NCBI GenBank assembly: GCA_026413255.1 | Contig: JAOCZO010000013.1 | Location: 248,001-312,000, forward strand | DNA length: 64,000 nucleotides | Reading direction: 5' to 3' | Origin: Fereydounia khargensis | Taxonomy: Eukaryota; Basidiomycota; Ustilaginomycetes; Urocystidales; Fereydouniaceae | Shown here: piece after piece, positions 44,940 to 56,392 of the stretch | How the letters are laid out: the number at the start of each line of letters is the position of its first letter | Numbering within the stretch: position 1 is the first letter of the stretch | The notes under the pieces: generated by a model | Seen by the model: the letters and a program-made list of their open reading frames with translations, nothing else | Databases searched by the model: none | What the model was told of the DNA's origin: nothing | Made by a program: the position numbers and the translations under genes

Positions 44940-46499
44940 TCATGGCTGGACGCTTGCTGGCGGGACAGGTTGGGGCTTTTCGGTGGCCGAGGTGTCGATG
45001 TCGACGGGAACGGGCGCGGGGACTGGGGATGGATCGATGTGGGAATCAGCCGCTGCAGCAGCGGTCACGGCAGGAGGTGCGTCCGAGTGACCGGTAGTGC
45101 TATCCGGTTTGGGGTTGCTGTAAGCTTGGAGGGCCGGATTAGAGGCTGAAGTGGAAAGCGGGATAGATAGCTGGGTAGCAACGGTACGTTGGGATGGGGT
45201 GCGGTGAATGCTGACTCTGTCAGATGGCGCACCTGGCCCTGCTAAAGCTGGGATGAACATTGCTTGAGCCGAGTTTTGGCCGGTGGCGCTTGCGGCGATC
45301 GAGTCGCGGGTGCGCGAGCTTGAGTCGCTTCCTCGACGGCTGAGCGGAGGAAGTGCCTTCAAGCTGGCATAGGTATCGCTGCTGTTCCTCCTGTCTCCCA
45401 TGAGACTGCCGCCGATACTTCTCGCACCGCCGAGACTGGGAGCATGACTGTGACCATGGCCACGGCTGCTTGCAGCGCCTCCAAGACTGTGAGCGGCAGT
45501 GGAAGAGGCTAGGGTCAGAACGCTGGCATTGTCCGGAGGCAAGGCAGATGGCTGTGGGTTGTTGGCAGGATGAGGACGAGAGTGAGAGGGAACGTTGATG
45601 AATGGGGACGAATCGTCAGTGATGGTCTGCTGGTTGGGAACGCCTTGTGAAGCTCGACCTTGAGGGGGCGAGGCGAACTGGACGGCGGAGGTGGAAGCGG
45701 CGCCTTCGCGGGAGCTCGAGCTCGAATTGGGATTGATCGAGGGTAGCTGGGCAATATGGGTGGTGGGCAGGACGGTGGGGTCGCGAGTCTCGAGGCTCAT
45801 GAGCGTGGTAGGCTTGGTGCTGGCCCTGCTCTTGCCCGTGTCCATGGTTCGATTGCCGATCGAGTCGCGACCAAGGCCGTCTCTGCTGCTGGATGCAGAA
45901 TCCGAGCTGGAGCGAGCATTCTGATGGGCCAGCCCGATGACGTTGGGATCCGAAGTGGACAGCGATTGGGTGGGCTGTTGAGACTCGTTGACTGCGGCGG
46001 CGGCTGTCGTTGAGGTTGCCGAGGGAGCAGTGGCAGGAAGGACGGGTGCGGCTACAGGGTCTTGGGATGGTGCCAGAGTGTGGGTATGAGTCTGGTGCAA
46101 AGGAGATGGGGATCTGGCGAAGTCAATGTTTCCGAGGGGTTCCTGTGGCGGTAGACTAGCAAGTTGAGGTGGAGGTGTGCCTGGAGCGGTGCTGCTGCCG
46201 GGCACAGTTAGGGTGTTGGCGAGTCCCTGGGCCGAGTTGGGGGCAAAGGAGGGGACACCGAGGGAGGGTGATGCCGGTGAGGACTCGGCTTGAAGTGGAG
46301 CCGAGGCTGTGAGACGTGAGTGCGACTCCTTGTTGCGCTTTGAGGCAGACTGAGTATGGTCTGGGGAAGCTGACGAGGACGCGGCGAGTACGCTGTTTCT
46401 GCGGCCAAACTTCTTGCTAAACCAGCTTCCGATCGTGCCCTTGCGCTGTCTGGGAAGCGTCTCATGATTGGGGGAGGTGGGTTGCTGTACGGCTGACAT
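44940..46499 (-). CDS. Unknown Ser/Pro/Ala-rich protein
   Basis: 519 aa, one exon. No family was recognised. The N-terminus has a basic patch (LPRQRKGTIGSWFSKKFGRR) that resembles an amphipathic membrane- or kinase-related segment. The remainder is low-complexity Ser, Pro, Ala and Thr with GHGHSHAPSLGGARSIGGSL and SRRGSDSSSRTRDSIAAS (RRxS-type sites). It is convergent with SKI2 (173 bp between stops). Long open frame, ATG start and a codon bias like neighbouring genes support coding; function cannot be inferred. Confidence 0.75.
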   Translation of the reverse strand: MSAVQQPTSPNHETLPRQRKGTIGSWFSKKFGRRNSVLAASSSASPDHTQSASKRNKESHSRLTASAPLQAESSPASPSLGVPSFAPNSAQGLANTLTVPGSSTAPGTPPPQLASLPPQEPLGNIDFARSPSPLHQTHTHTLAPSQDPVAAPVLPATAPSATSTTAAAAVNESQQPTQSLSTSDPNVIGLAHQNARSSSDSASSSRDGLGRDSIGNRTMDTGKSRASTKPTTLMSLETRDPTVLPTTHIAQLPSINPNSSSSSREGAASTSAVQFASPPQGRASQGVPNQQTITDDSSPFINVPSHSRPHPANNPQPSALPPDNASVLTLASSTAAHSLGGAASSRGHGHSHAPSLGGARSIGGSLMGDRRNSSDTYASLKALPPLSRRGSDSSSRTRDSIAASATGQNSAQAMFIPALAGPGAPSDRVSIHRTPSQRTVATQLSIPLSTSASNPALQAYSNPKPDSTTGHSDAPPAVTAAAAADSHIDPSPVPAPVPVDIDTSATEKPQPVPPASVQP

Positions 46500-46966
46500 G
46501 GTGTGGCAAAGAGAGGGAGTTCTGGATGCTGAGAATCAATGGGTGGTGGTGGTGGTGGTTGGTTGACGATGACGGATGGTGATGACGGGTGGAGGTTGAG
46601 GCAAAGCAATCGACAGACCCAACCGTCACGTCACGGCACTGTATTGTACGGCACTGTATTGTACGGCACTGCACTGTACAGTACTCTGCTCTCCCGCCCG
46701 TAAAAGAGAGGGACTGTGCGCGCGCCCATCCCCCATCCCCCGTCCCCCGTCCCCCGTCCAACCCTCAGTCGGTCCGGCTCCTCGGCTCCTCCTTCCCCCC
46801 GGTGCACACTCGTCAGACGTCATCACGACGCGTGGCTCGACAGACGCAGACCCAGGCAGAAGAGACACACACAGACACACAGACACCGAAGCACAACCAT
46901 CAACCACTAGTTTCAATACCATGGCTCAAGCCCAAAACTAGTACAGTGACCGCCATCGCTCCCAGA
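46500..46966. other. Upstream region of the 519-aa gene, with a 15-bp tandem repeat
   Basis: 467 bp between the 519-aa gene start and the Rds1-like stop. It holds a GGT run (about 46543-46560), a tandem of a 15-bp unit (ACGGCACTGTATTGT) at about 46634-46679 ending in ACTGTACAGTAC, CCCCGTC repeats (about 46733-46757), and ACACAGACACACAGACAC (about 46867-46886). Confidence 0.65.
46634..46686. repeat. 15-bp tandem repeat with ACTGT core
   Basis: Three copies of ACGGCACTGTATTGT (the third varied as ACGGCACTGCACTGT), running directly into an ACTGTACAGTAC palindrome. It belongs to the window-wide ACTGT/ACAGT family. Confidence 0.8.
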
Positions 46967-48484
46967 CTAGCCAGCCTGAAACATAGCCGGGCCAGCCACC
47001 ACATGGTGGTTGATCAGCGAGAAATTGTACGGCGTATAGTGCGTGTCCGTGTCCGTCAGTGCTACAAACATTGTACCTGTTGCCGTCATCCCAAAAACAA
47101 GGCATCCTCCATCAGCACGTGTGCCAATCTCCAACAGCCATGCTACTCCAGTTTACTCACTGTTGACAATCTCGGGTCCCACTGGTAGCACAAATCCATC
47201 CGGCTGCCTTGCCCTCGCCGTGCGTCGTCTCATGTTCACGTCCCAAAGCGGCGCATACGTGACATTCTGCGTCTCTCCAACTTAGCACTCCCGAACCTTC
47301 TTGTTGTCCCTTTGCCTCCCTTTTACTCACATACTGCGAGACAAATGCTGCATACCTTGGGACACCCTTCGTGTGCGTAATCGTCCTTTGACGGTACGGT
47401 CCCTCAATCCTGCCCGGTGCGTCCCACTCGAACAGCGTCTCACGTCCCGTCCACGAAAGCGCCGTCACATTGTTCGAAATGTCCGCTCCTCCCGCCCTCT
47501 GACCGGCTCGAATCGCATCGGGGTTGTTGACAATCGTCAGCCTGGGGTATATCTCCCAAGCCAATGGCTCATTCTCTGGAGGACATTCCACGATGTAGGG
47601 ATGCAGAAGCGTCCATGCCCACGACTGGGGGATGCCAGTCTCGAACCACTCCGGCATCGAAAATACTATCCAAATCCCTCTTCCAATCAGCAACAATCAC
47701 CTTTCACTTCCGGGCTCGTCCACGTCAGGATCAGGCTCCTACTCACATCCCTCGAACTGCCTAAAGACAAACTGTTGACGCGCTTCCGTGGTAATTCTGT
47801 TTGACAAGAGCCATCGTCAAACGTGAGCAACAAGCTCCACCAAGTCTACTCTGGCAAACAAGTCATGGCATGCTGCCCAACTCACGACTGCAACAGAATC
47901 TGACCCACGGCACGATTGTCGAGTTGGTTCAGGAATCCATACACCCCCGATTCGCCCCACCTCGTCAGCTTTTGGCAAAAGTCGATAAATCCGAGCACAT
48001 CCTTGAACGGGTACCTGTATCGGCACATCTTCGGTGCACGAGCACCAAGCATATTCGACAGCACCACCGCGTGTCCAATCTCCTGATTGGCCATGTGCTT
48101 GATCAGGAATCGGTCTTCGGCATCGATACCAACCGCATCAAACTCGGCATCTGAAAAGCGTTCCAGTCCATAGTTGAACAGGTCCAGCTCGATGTACTCT
48201 TGGTGAACGCCTAGAGCGATGCTCTGAAAATCAAAGTTGGAGAAAGTCGCATACGTCGGCTTCTTGACAAAAAGGGATGATCGCGGCTGGTACAGGGCCG
48301 AAATGTTCATACCGGCCGTTCTAGGATCAGCTCCCGCCCCGAGCTTCCCTGCCGGGACGATCTTGACCTTGGATTCAGGGTGATCCCATTTCGACTCCCT
48401 CATAGGGTACGCCCAAGGAAGCAGCGGAAAAGTGGCGATGACCGACAAGGCCACGACTATGATCGCTTCGAGCTTGAACAACAT
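46967..48484 (-). CDS. Rds1-like secreted ferritin-family stress protein
   Basis: Five exons: 48484-47886, 47796-47747, 47665-47331, 47266-47161 and 47076-46967, giving 399 aa. Residues 1 to about 25 (MLFKLEAIIVVALSVIATFP) form a signal peptide or anchor. The core matches the ferritin-like Rds1 group (starvation/stress-responsive in fission yeast): FSNFDFQSIALGVHQEYIEL, DLFNYGLERFSD, DRFLIKHMANQEIGHAVVLS, and QSITTEARQQFVFRQFEGLF. Glu/His residues in HQEYIELDLF and NQEIGHA fit a ferritin-like four-helix bundle, though metal binding is not proven for this family. The C-terminus is NHHVVAGPAMFQAG. It is likely exported; role in stress or nutrient limitation is inferred from the family. The last two exons are short, but both joins keep frame and restore family-like residues. 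Confidence 0.87.
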
Positions 48485-49181
48485 TACAATGACTGCAGCC
48501 TTGAACGGTTTCGGTCGTTGGGGGTTTTCTTTTTGTTCTGAATAGCACTGAGAAGAGAGAGAGAGAGAGAGAGAGGGCTTCAGAGTCTGCTGATGCTGGA
48601 AAATGGAGGAATGGAGGACGAGAAAGAAGCATGGCAGGTCGATGACGAGTGCGCCTTATATCCCCGACGACTAGAGAAGCCCACTCCGGAGTGACCATCT
48701 GCCGTGTGCTAGAGCGTGTCCTTGCGTTGCAAGCGGCACTTTCAGCCCGGCCACCTCCGTTTCAAGGTGAATGTGTGCCATTATCAGCATCCACCCCACT
48801 AGCGGCTCTGCGAAGCTAGTTAGCAAGAGGAGAATGTCTAGTCGTCGAAAGTGGCTGACTCAAAATTGAGCTCGAGCCGAGGAGCGCTTGCGGACAGCAA
48901 AAGAGAAGAAAACTCTGGATTGACCGCTTTTTGACGGGATATCTTTTCTGCTTTTTTTTGCATATTCATCGCTCACTCATTTCCTTCGTCATGGAGACGG
49001 CCAAAGACTGCTGTCGCGCTGGCAAAAAGGGAAGGTTTCCTTGACTGTGACTTAAGAATGCCTTCAAGATCCCACGCTTGCTGAAACAATTTCGGTCAAG
49101 CTCGATTCAGTTGCAATCCACGTCGTGGAGAAGCAGGCGACAGGATCACTGATTGCATGAGAATCAAGCGACCGACCACAT
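48485..49181. other. Intergenic region upstream of the Rds1-like gene
   Basis: 697 bp. It holds a (GA)n run at about 48555-48575 in the leader, a possible TATA element at 48654-48661, and a T-rich stretch near 48945-48960. No gene is seen. Confidence 0.55.
48654..48661 (-). promoter_or_regulatory. Possible TATA box of the Rds1-like gene
   Basis: ATATAAGG on the minus strand, about 170 bp upstream of the ATG at 48484. Position and sequence fit a TATA element of a regulated gene. Confidence 0.4.
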
Positions 49182-49716
49182 TTACAAGAAAACGCCTTGC
49201 TCCGCCTCATCGACTTGCATGTCTTCTTGGCTCCGCTGTGTGCCTGCCTGACTTTCACTTGTCGGTTTTCTTGAATCAGAAGGCGCTTGGATACCGTAAT
49301 GGCTTGGTACTGTCGTGCTCCCGCCTGTCTTGCTGGCAAGTACGGATGCAAGTCTGGCCACGAGTGTTTCTTGCTTGGAGCTGTAGTCATAATGACGGGG
49401 AATAACGGTGAGCGGATCAGGATGGCAAGCGATTGAGCTGAACTGGGCGGGGGTGAGCAACTCACATGGTGACCAGGTTGTCCTGGCATGCCTGATTCAG
49501 CTCATCCTTTTCTGCTGCTGGCAGCTGCGTCTCTTGGCTGCAAAACTCTTGGATCTGGTCGTTGGATTGGCGGAGTCGCTCGACGCTGTTGCGAAGCCGC
49601 TTGATCTCATGGACGATTGTGTCGGCACTGAGCGCCTGTAGCGCCTGGTCGGAAGCATATTGTGTGTCTGACACTAGCGTGGGATGGTTGGTGCTGTCAG
49701 GTAAGATGAGCGGCAT
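49182..49716 (-). CDS. Small coiled-coil protein
   Basis: Two exons, 49716-49466 and 49380-49182 (85-nt intron, GTGAGT donor, CTACAG acceptor), giving 149 aa in frame. The central part is a heptad-rich helix: DTIVHEIKRLRNSVERLRQS, then NDQIQEFCSQE and DELNQACQDNLVTISKQETL, followed by VARLASVLASK. The C-terminus is polar and acidic (QEDMQVDEAEQGVFL). No family was identified with confidence; the pattern of two short coiled-coil helices separated by an acidic loop is typical of small complex-assembly subunits. A closer acceptor (CGCCCAG, about 49443) exists but was not chosen because it shifts the frame. Confidence 0.72.
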
Positions 49717-50598
49717 TGTTGGGGCAAGTCACAGTCAGCGCAGTGCTGTACGGGTGTCGATGGGCAGGTTGTCAGGGTCTAAACGAGAAAAGCGCTCAAG
49801 CACGTTGAAGGTAAAATTAAGCCCAAACGACACGCAAGCCCGGAAACTAAAAATGGCTTGGCCGTGTGCTTTCCCAAAGTGGAGGTCGAGGCTGGCTGGT
49901 GCATTCGCGTCCCTTCCCTGTCCCCGGCCTGTCTGGCTTAAAGATGTAAGTTAGAGCGCGGTACCAGTAGTGCTCAAGTACCCGTTCCGAAATGGTGCAG
50001 GTCGGGATTTCACATGGATATGCACCATTTTTATCCCATTCAACCCTTCCTTTCCACTCGAGATCCCCCACAGGCCACTTTCTCGGCTATGCGTTCTGAT
50101 TGCAATCGTAACGACATTCGATACACTACTGTACTGAACTCACAGTGTTTACCCCCCCCCCCCCCCATCACTCTGTGCTCTCCATCCGCCATCCGCTACC
50201 GAGACAGGACGTAGGGCTTACGTGCGTATCCATCCAGCAGAACGTTTCCGGCCTAGACGAATTCTGCTGCGACTGCTGCTATCGCTTACCCCAGACTTTG
50301 TGTCTCAGGCGGGCCGTGAATCTGGTGTCGGCCTCAGCAATCCAGCTCGGCGACCCAACTCAGTAAGCAACAACTCACTGTCGCTTCTTGCTGCCCTGCC
50401 TTCATCTTTCCCATCCTACCTCATCCCGTCAAAGGATGGACATTCTTTCTTGAGCTTGTCCCTTCGGTTCATTCCGACTACTTGGGCCTATCTCACCTCC
50501 GCGCACTCCCACATTGCAAACTATCGAGGCTGACAAGATTTCGCTTCAAGGTTTCGCCTTGGCTTTTCCTCACTCTACGGTTACGTAAGCCTGCCATC
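49717..50598. other. Divergent gap with a poly-C run
   Basis: 882 bp between the coiled-coil gene and the GRAM-domain gene. It has TACTGTACTGAAC at about 50127-50139 and a 15-base C homopolymer at about 50152-50166. The frame into the next gene is open upstream of its ATG but holds no convincing start. Confidence 0.55.
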
Positions 50599-53586
50599 AT
50601 GGGTTCCAAAACTGATCCCCATGGGATCCCCTCTTATCCAGGCTCAAGCTCTCACGGTCATGGGAGTTACTCACCTGACCTTTCCTGGGACCACTCTCGT
50701 GACTCAACAGCCCGAGAGGCAGAATCCAGCACAGCGCAGCTCGCCTCGTCCCCTCCCAAACCTTCCAGCGCTCAGTCTCAGGCGCTCAAGCAGAAGTCGG
50801 TCAGTTCCAAGATTCTGCACAAGCTCCATTTCACCCATTCCTCCTCCCCTTCCAAGTCCACCTCTGCCTCCGAGTTACAACGTGGTGACGTCCAAAAGTC
50901 CTCCAACTCGTCTGGGACTCAAACCCCCGTCGGAAACACCGATGACTATAGAAGGTTCATTGCAACAGCCGAACTCGAGGACGCCCTTCTCCAAGAGCAG
51001 CAGCAGCTCGATCGCCAGCAGCGCAAAAAGTTCGGCCTCCTCTCACGGAGCAGCTCCAGTGCAGCCCAGAACTCAGCGCTACAGCCTGCCCGCGCGCCAG
51101 AGTTCCAATCGGATGACCCTGCTCCTCTTTCCAAACTCGACAGCGAACTCTCCCGTCACTTTCCCGGCGACCTTTATGGTAGCGAACGTCGAGGCTCCAC
51201 GTCAAAGCAGTTCCGTCCCGGTCAAGCATCAACACCCTATAACGATCTCAACACTGATATTATAGACGAGGATGAGCTCGATCACAACGATACTCTCGCC
51301 TGGCTCGGCCGCCCACGCATGTCTCGTCGCATGTCAGACGATTCAGAGTCTTCGGTCGACACCGTCACCCATTTGATGGACGAGGCTTCCCACTATGACC
51401 TCATTCGCAGAGCTGCTGCCAGTCAGGGTCACTCTCCCAATGATGCAAGCATTCATGAGATTGCTGCACGACACAAAGAGCTTCTCAGCGATTTCAAGTC
51501 TGAGGTCAGCGGCGGTGCCAGCAAAGCCCTCAGAAAGCCACTGTTAGAACTTGAAGAGGTCGAGCTTGAAACCTTCCTCCAAAATTTCGCCAGAGTCAGT
51601 TTTGAGCGCCGAACAATGGTCCAATGACAGCATGTACTGACCAATCTGCTCCTCTCTTGCCCTTCTAGCACACGAGGGAAGTCAAAGTACCCAACCTCCG
51701 AGAGAAGAAGGCTAGACGAATGCCACAGTGGTCTGATTTCCGCATCTCACCCCATGACGAAGGAGACCAGGATCCGATTCGTAAGAAGCGTGGCAGCCTG
51801 CTCAATCGCATCGACCGTGGCCTACAATCCCTCTGGGTAGACGAGCAACAGACTGGCGAGAACGAAGAAACACACAACTTCAGCAAGGAGCCCTCCTCGC
51901 CAAACCTCTGTCCTGTGCAAGGAGCCTTGACAGCCACGAAGGTTAGGCCAACCAGCCAACCTTTTACCGACTCTGCCTCGGATGCAGAGCTGGGCATATC
52001 GAAATCCACGAGCAAGAGCAAGAAGAACAGGAATTTGAAAAGGTCCAAAGATGTCGGCCGAGCCTCTATGGATACCCAGCATGAAGAGGACGAAGGAAGT
52101 CTCGCCCATGGCTCTCCTGACCACGATTCAGCCGGAAGGGTCCACAGAGGCTCATTAGTTGAACAGTCCGGATACGAGGAGCGGGTGGATGCCCAAGACG
52201 AACAAGTCGATGGCGTCGCATTCTGCATCGCCTACATTCTCGCATTTGTCGAACGGTTAGCACCTGAGGAGCTCGACTATTCCAGTGACCATGGATACCG
52301 CGAAGGTATTATCCGATCCCACCTTGAGCGTCTTTATACGATCGCCCCGTTCTGGGAACAACTTGGCCAACAGGCGCGCTCCCTGTATCGCTGGGAAGAA
52401 CCGAGGAGGACTGCCATCGCTGCTATGATCTACTTTGTACTCTGGTACACCGATATGATCCCAACGGCTTTCCTCCTTACCGTCATGTGGTTCATCATGC
52501 GGTTCAAGTACTTCCCCCCGTCAGAGAGCTATCTTCACGAGAGAGTCCGCTTGCGCTTGGCTCGAGGATTGGCGGCCAATAAATTGTCAGAGAAGTTGAG
52601 ACGACAAAGCCGACTCGACATCCTCAGCATCTACAAAAGATGGATCGTCACCTGGGGCGAACCTACCCAGGAGGCAATGGGCATTCTGGCCGATTTCCAC
52701 GAAAAGGCAAAGAATCTCATCTTGTGGCGAAACCCACAGGCCTCGCGCCGCTCTCTCATCCTGATCGGCATCTTGAATTTATTTGTCACGTTTGCCTCCG
52801 CTCAACTAGTCCTCAAGACAATGTGGTTTGGTATTGGCATCACCTTTTTTGGTCTTTTGGTAAGTCTCGATTGTCTTGTTTCCTTGTTGGTCTGCTGATG
52901 ACCATTCTCTTGAGCTAACGATCGTGTGTCAATCGTAGCCTCTTCAAAGCTACTTCCCCACTCACAGAAAGGCGCTTTCACCAATCTGGTGGCTCATGTT
53001 TGGTGTTCCTACAGATGCCCAGTTCGCCACGCAGATTTTGCGGAAGAGGCATCTTGAAAACGAGTTCCAAACAGCACAAGAGCTGCGCAAGGCGTACAAG
53101 GACAACAAAACGTTGGTTCGTCCGGACAGGCGAGAAAAGCCAGTTCCGATCGAGGAGATTCTGGGGGAAGAAAGACGTATGGACCAAGATTACGTGGAAT
53201 GCGGCTCACTCAATAACGATCTCCGTCCTCGCAAGCTGGGGTCCTTCTTCTGCCAGTACAAGGGACTTCCCGGGCGACTTCATATCAATACCCGATACCT
53301 CTATTTTACTCCCCTCCATAATGGATCTCAAAAGCGAGCACATACTGCCTTGACAGCTGTCGGCGGCTTGACCAAGACCAAGAGTATTCGCCTTTGGCTC
53401 TGGAGCAGCGTGGGCCTGAAGGTGGTTCGCACGAATGGAAAGGCGCCCCTGCTGTTTGCAAATGTGCAGAATCGCGACGAAGCTTTTAATCTCATTCTAG
53501 CAGTTTGCTCTGAAGGTATGTCTGGCGGCCGCACTCCCTTTGTTAGCCATGCTGACTCGTTATCCCTTGTCGTGACAGGTCGATGA
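50599..53586 (+). CDS. GRAMD4-like GRAM-domain membrane protein
   Basis: Exons 50599-51594, 51669-52859, 52939-53515 and 53579-53586 give 923 aa. The last 63-nt intron is a multiple of three without a stop, so its retention would give 944 aa with the same stop. Layout: a disordered Ser-rich N-terminus; a conserved stretch around TREVKVPNLREKKARRMPQW; hydrophobic segments at about 580-608 (AAMIYFVLWYTDMIPTAFLL) and 693-727 (SLILIGILNLFVTFASAQLV); and a C-terminal GRAM domain from about 817 (CGSLNNDLRPRKLGSFFCQY, KGLPGRLHINTRYLYFTPL). This order matches GRAMD4-type proteins, which sit in ER or mitochondrial membranes and bind lipids. The first intron has an uncommon GTCAGT donor. Convergent with the dehydrogenase gene, 74 bp between stops. 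Confidence 0.85.
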
Positions 53587-53660
53587 TGGAGCATTTCCGT
53601 TTTACAGTAACTTTGTATGGAGAATATCAGTGCTCATTGCGACTAGCAGGAATGGTAAAG

Positions 53661-55106
53661 CTACACTTGGAGGATGGCCTCAGCGATTGCGTCGCCCAGA
53701 GCCTTGGTGTTGCCATTGCCCTTCATATCGGGTGTCAGGGTGGACTGGTCAGACTTGCCAAGCACACTGTCGATGGCGGCGAGGACCGTGTCCGCGGCTT
53801 GTTTCTCGCCAAGGTGGAGAAGCATCATCTGACCTGCCCAGATCATGCCGACAGGGTTTGCGATGCCCTTGCCTGCAATGTCTGGGGCTGAGCCGTGAAC
53901 GGGCTCAAAGACAGAGGGCCATTCTCTGGTTGGGTTGATGTTGCCTGAGGGGGCGATACCGATGGTGCCTGTGACAGCAGGACCGAGATCGGAGAGAATA
54001 TCGCCGTGCAAGTTGGAACCGACGACAACGTCAAAATGGGATGGCTTTTGAACAAAGTGCGCGGATAGAATATCGATCTGGTGGGAGAGGCGTGTTAGAC
54101 GAGAAGTGATCTAGGAGAAGGGCGCAAGGGAGGAGAGAAACGACTGCTGCTTACGTGGAACTGCTCGGTCTTGACATCGGGGTACTGCTTGGCGACCTCC
54201 TTGAAGCGCGTGTCCCAGAAGGGCATGGTAATGTAGATTCCATTGCTCTTGGCTTTGAACAGCGCAACCGTGTTAGTGGGATTGGAAAGAAAAGAAAGCG
54301 AGGTTCTCACGACGATCAGGTCACGTACTAGCACTGGTCACAGTCTTGCGTTCGCGAGTCTGCGCAAGGTCAAAGGCGTACTTGAGGATTCGCTATGGGA
54401 GGGGATCAGATCAAGTAGTCGGCGGCAAAGTTCTCAAGAGGAGGGGTCATGGAACACAACTCACATCGACACCAATTCTGGTCATGACAGTCTCTTGTAT
54501 GACAGTCTCGCGCTCTGTTCCTTCAAAAATGTGACCGCCAATCTTGGAGTACTCGCCTGAGGCGCGAAACACGATAGAAGGACTCAAAGGTTAGGCGCGT
54601 GAACGAGACTGAGCGTGTGCTGTACCTACCCTCGGTGTTCTCCCTTACGATCCAGAAATCAATCTTGCCTGGGTCGCTGAGCGGACAAGGAACACCAGGC
54701 ACAAGTCTGCAGGGTCGAAGGTTGACGTAGAGGTCGAACTGGCGGCGGAATTGGAGCAAGGAGCCCCAGAGAGAAATGTGGTCTGGCACGCGGGCAGGAT
54801 CACCGACAGCGCCGAAGAAGATGGCGTCAAACGGCTTGAGGACCTGAACCCAATCATCGGGAAGCATGCGGCCATGCGTTTCATAGTAGTCGCACGATGC
54901 AAAGTCAAAGTGCTCGAACTGAAGCTTGAAGCCAAAGCGCTGGGACGCAGCTTCGAGAGCCTTGAGGCCTTCCGGCATGACTGAAACAGGGAAGGGATGG
55001 AGGCTCAGCGTCATAAGAACAAGAGTGGCGGCAGTAGTACCATACCTTCTTTGCCAATGCCATCACCGGCGATGACAGCAATGCGATAGGATCTCGAAGA
55101 GGACAT
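53661..55106 (-). CDS. Tartrate/D-malate dehydrogenase (decarboxylating) family
   Basis: Six exons: 55106-55046, 54980-54630, 54556-54465, 54392-54329, 54252-54155 and 54077-53661, giving 360 aa in frame. It belongs to the beta-decarboxylating dehydrogenase superfamily with isocitrate and isopropylmalate dehydrogenases. The N-terminus is YRIAVIAGDGIGKEVMPEGL. The subgroup marker is DFWIVRENTEGEYSKIGGHI, where IPMDH/IDH differ. Also visible: LWGSLLQFRRQFDLYVNLRP, TKSNGIYITMPFWDTRFKEV, DVVVGSNLHGDILSDLGPAV and the NAD-site EPVHGSAPDIAGKGIANPVG. It resembles bacterial tartrate dehydrogenase (TtuC) and D-malate dehydrogenase. Expected reaction: NAD-dependent oxidation and decarboxylation of D-malate or tartrate; true substrate undetermined. 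No peroxisomal or mitochondrial signal is obvious. Confidence 0.92.
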
Positions 55107-55753
55107 GGTGGGCAGCAGGATGATGAGAGAGAGAGAGAGAAGAAGAAAAGAGATGGAGTTGGGGGAGGAGGATATGCCGAGGAGTAGCGGCTTTATTTAT
55201 GCGACTGAGATGGTGTTGGTGCTGACTGGTTGCTGGATGGGAAGAGACCGGAGCCCCACGGTTCTAAGAGGGGATAAGTATGGGATAGCCGGATAATGGA
55301 GGCCATACGCCCATACGATGCAGTGGGGTATGCCATGCCAAGCTACTGGCTGAGCTTCCTGTCATCGGAATATCGGAATACTCCACACTCTCACCCACAC
55401 AGAGAGAGAGAGAGAGAGAGAGACCCTTCCTCACTTCCCCATGGCCGCATAGATGCATGGAATTGGCCGTCTTCGCTCCGTTTGCTGCTCCGTTGGCTCC
55501 GTCTCGCTCGGATAAATTCACCGTCCAAGAGGCCATTGGGTGTCTCTCTGGGTTCCCTCTCGCGCGAAACATGCCCGATTGTGGCTCAACAAGCTCTCGG
55601 CCGGATTAGAGGAGGAGAATTTTATGCGAGCAAGAAGAAAGGTACAGAGAAATCAGCCAGACAGTCAGTCAGCCAGAGAGTCAGTCCGTTCATCAATTTA
55701 CACTCTTGACTTTATCACACAGACATCACACACACACACACACTCTCCAAGCC
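55107..55753. other. Divergent region with GA/AG repeats
   Basis: 647 bp between the dehydrogenase and uL13m genes. It has (GA)n runs at about 55123-55142 and 55399-55422, and a CA run at about 55725-55742 just before the uL13m start. CATAAATAAAG on the minus strand (about 55193-55203) may be a TATA-like element for the dehydrogenase. Confidence 0.55.
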
Positions 55754-56392
55754 ATGTCCCAACACATCGGGAACGTGAGTATCAAACTTGGCTTGATCAT
55801 ACGGCCCCAATGCTTTTCCCATTCTGACGATCCACACCACAGACATCACTCGCCTTTGCGCGAACATGGCACCACGTCTCGGCCAAGGACCGTGTGCTCG
55901 GCTCGCTGGCCGTCAATATCGCACGCAAGCTCATGGGCAAGGACAAGCCAGTCTACGACCAGAGCCAGGACTTTGGTGACTACGTCGTTGTCACCAACGC
56001 CAAGCAGGTTGTCGTCACGGGCAAAAAAGCCGACCAGCTCGTCTACAGGCACCACACCATGTACCCAGGTGGTCTTAAGGAGATTACCTACCAGACCATG
56101 ATGGACAAGAAGCCCGAAGAGGTGAGTAGTCGTCCAAAAACTCGCAGCTGTGTCAAACATTCCTGCGAGATCAATTGACCTTTTCTATCTGCCTCCTTTT
56201 CCCCCCTTGCCGTTGTAGATCATCCGCAAGGCCGTATCAGGCATGCTCCCCAAGAACAAGCTCCGTGACAGGCGCCTCGAGAGATTGAAGATCTTTGCCG
56301 ACGAGGAAAACCCATATGCGGCCAACATCACAAAACGCTACGACCTAGGTGACGCTTTCCACGCTGCCCAAAACAAGCCGAGTCAGGCATGA
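55754..56392 (+). CDS. MRPL23: Mitochondrial ribosomal protein uL13m
   Basis: Three exons: 55754-55774, 55843-56121 and 56219-56392, giving 157 aa. It matches the L13 ribosomal family: [20 protein letters not shown], then [20 protein letters not shown] and [20 protein letters not shown], with [20 protein letters not shown] near the C-terminus. The length and the C-terminal extension fit the mitochondrial form (yeast MRPL23) rather than cytosolic uL13. The first exon is only 21 nt (MSQHIGN). It acts in the large subunit of the mitochondrial ribosome. Convergent with the small gene at 56552-56866. Confidence 0.94.
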
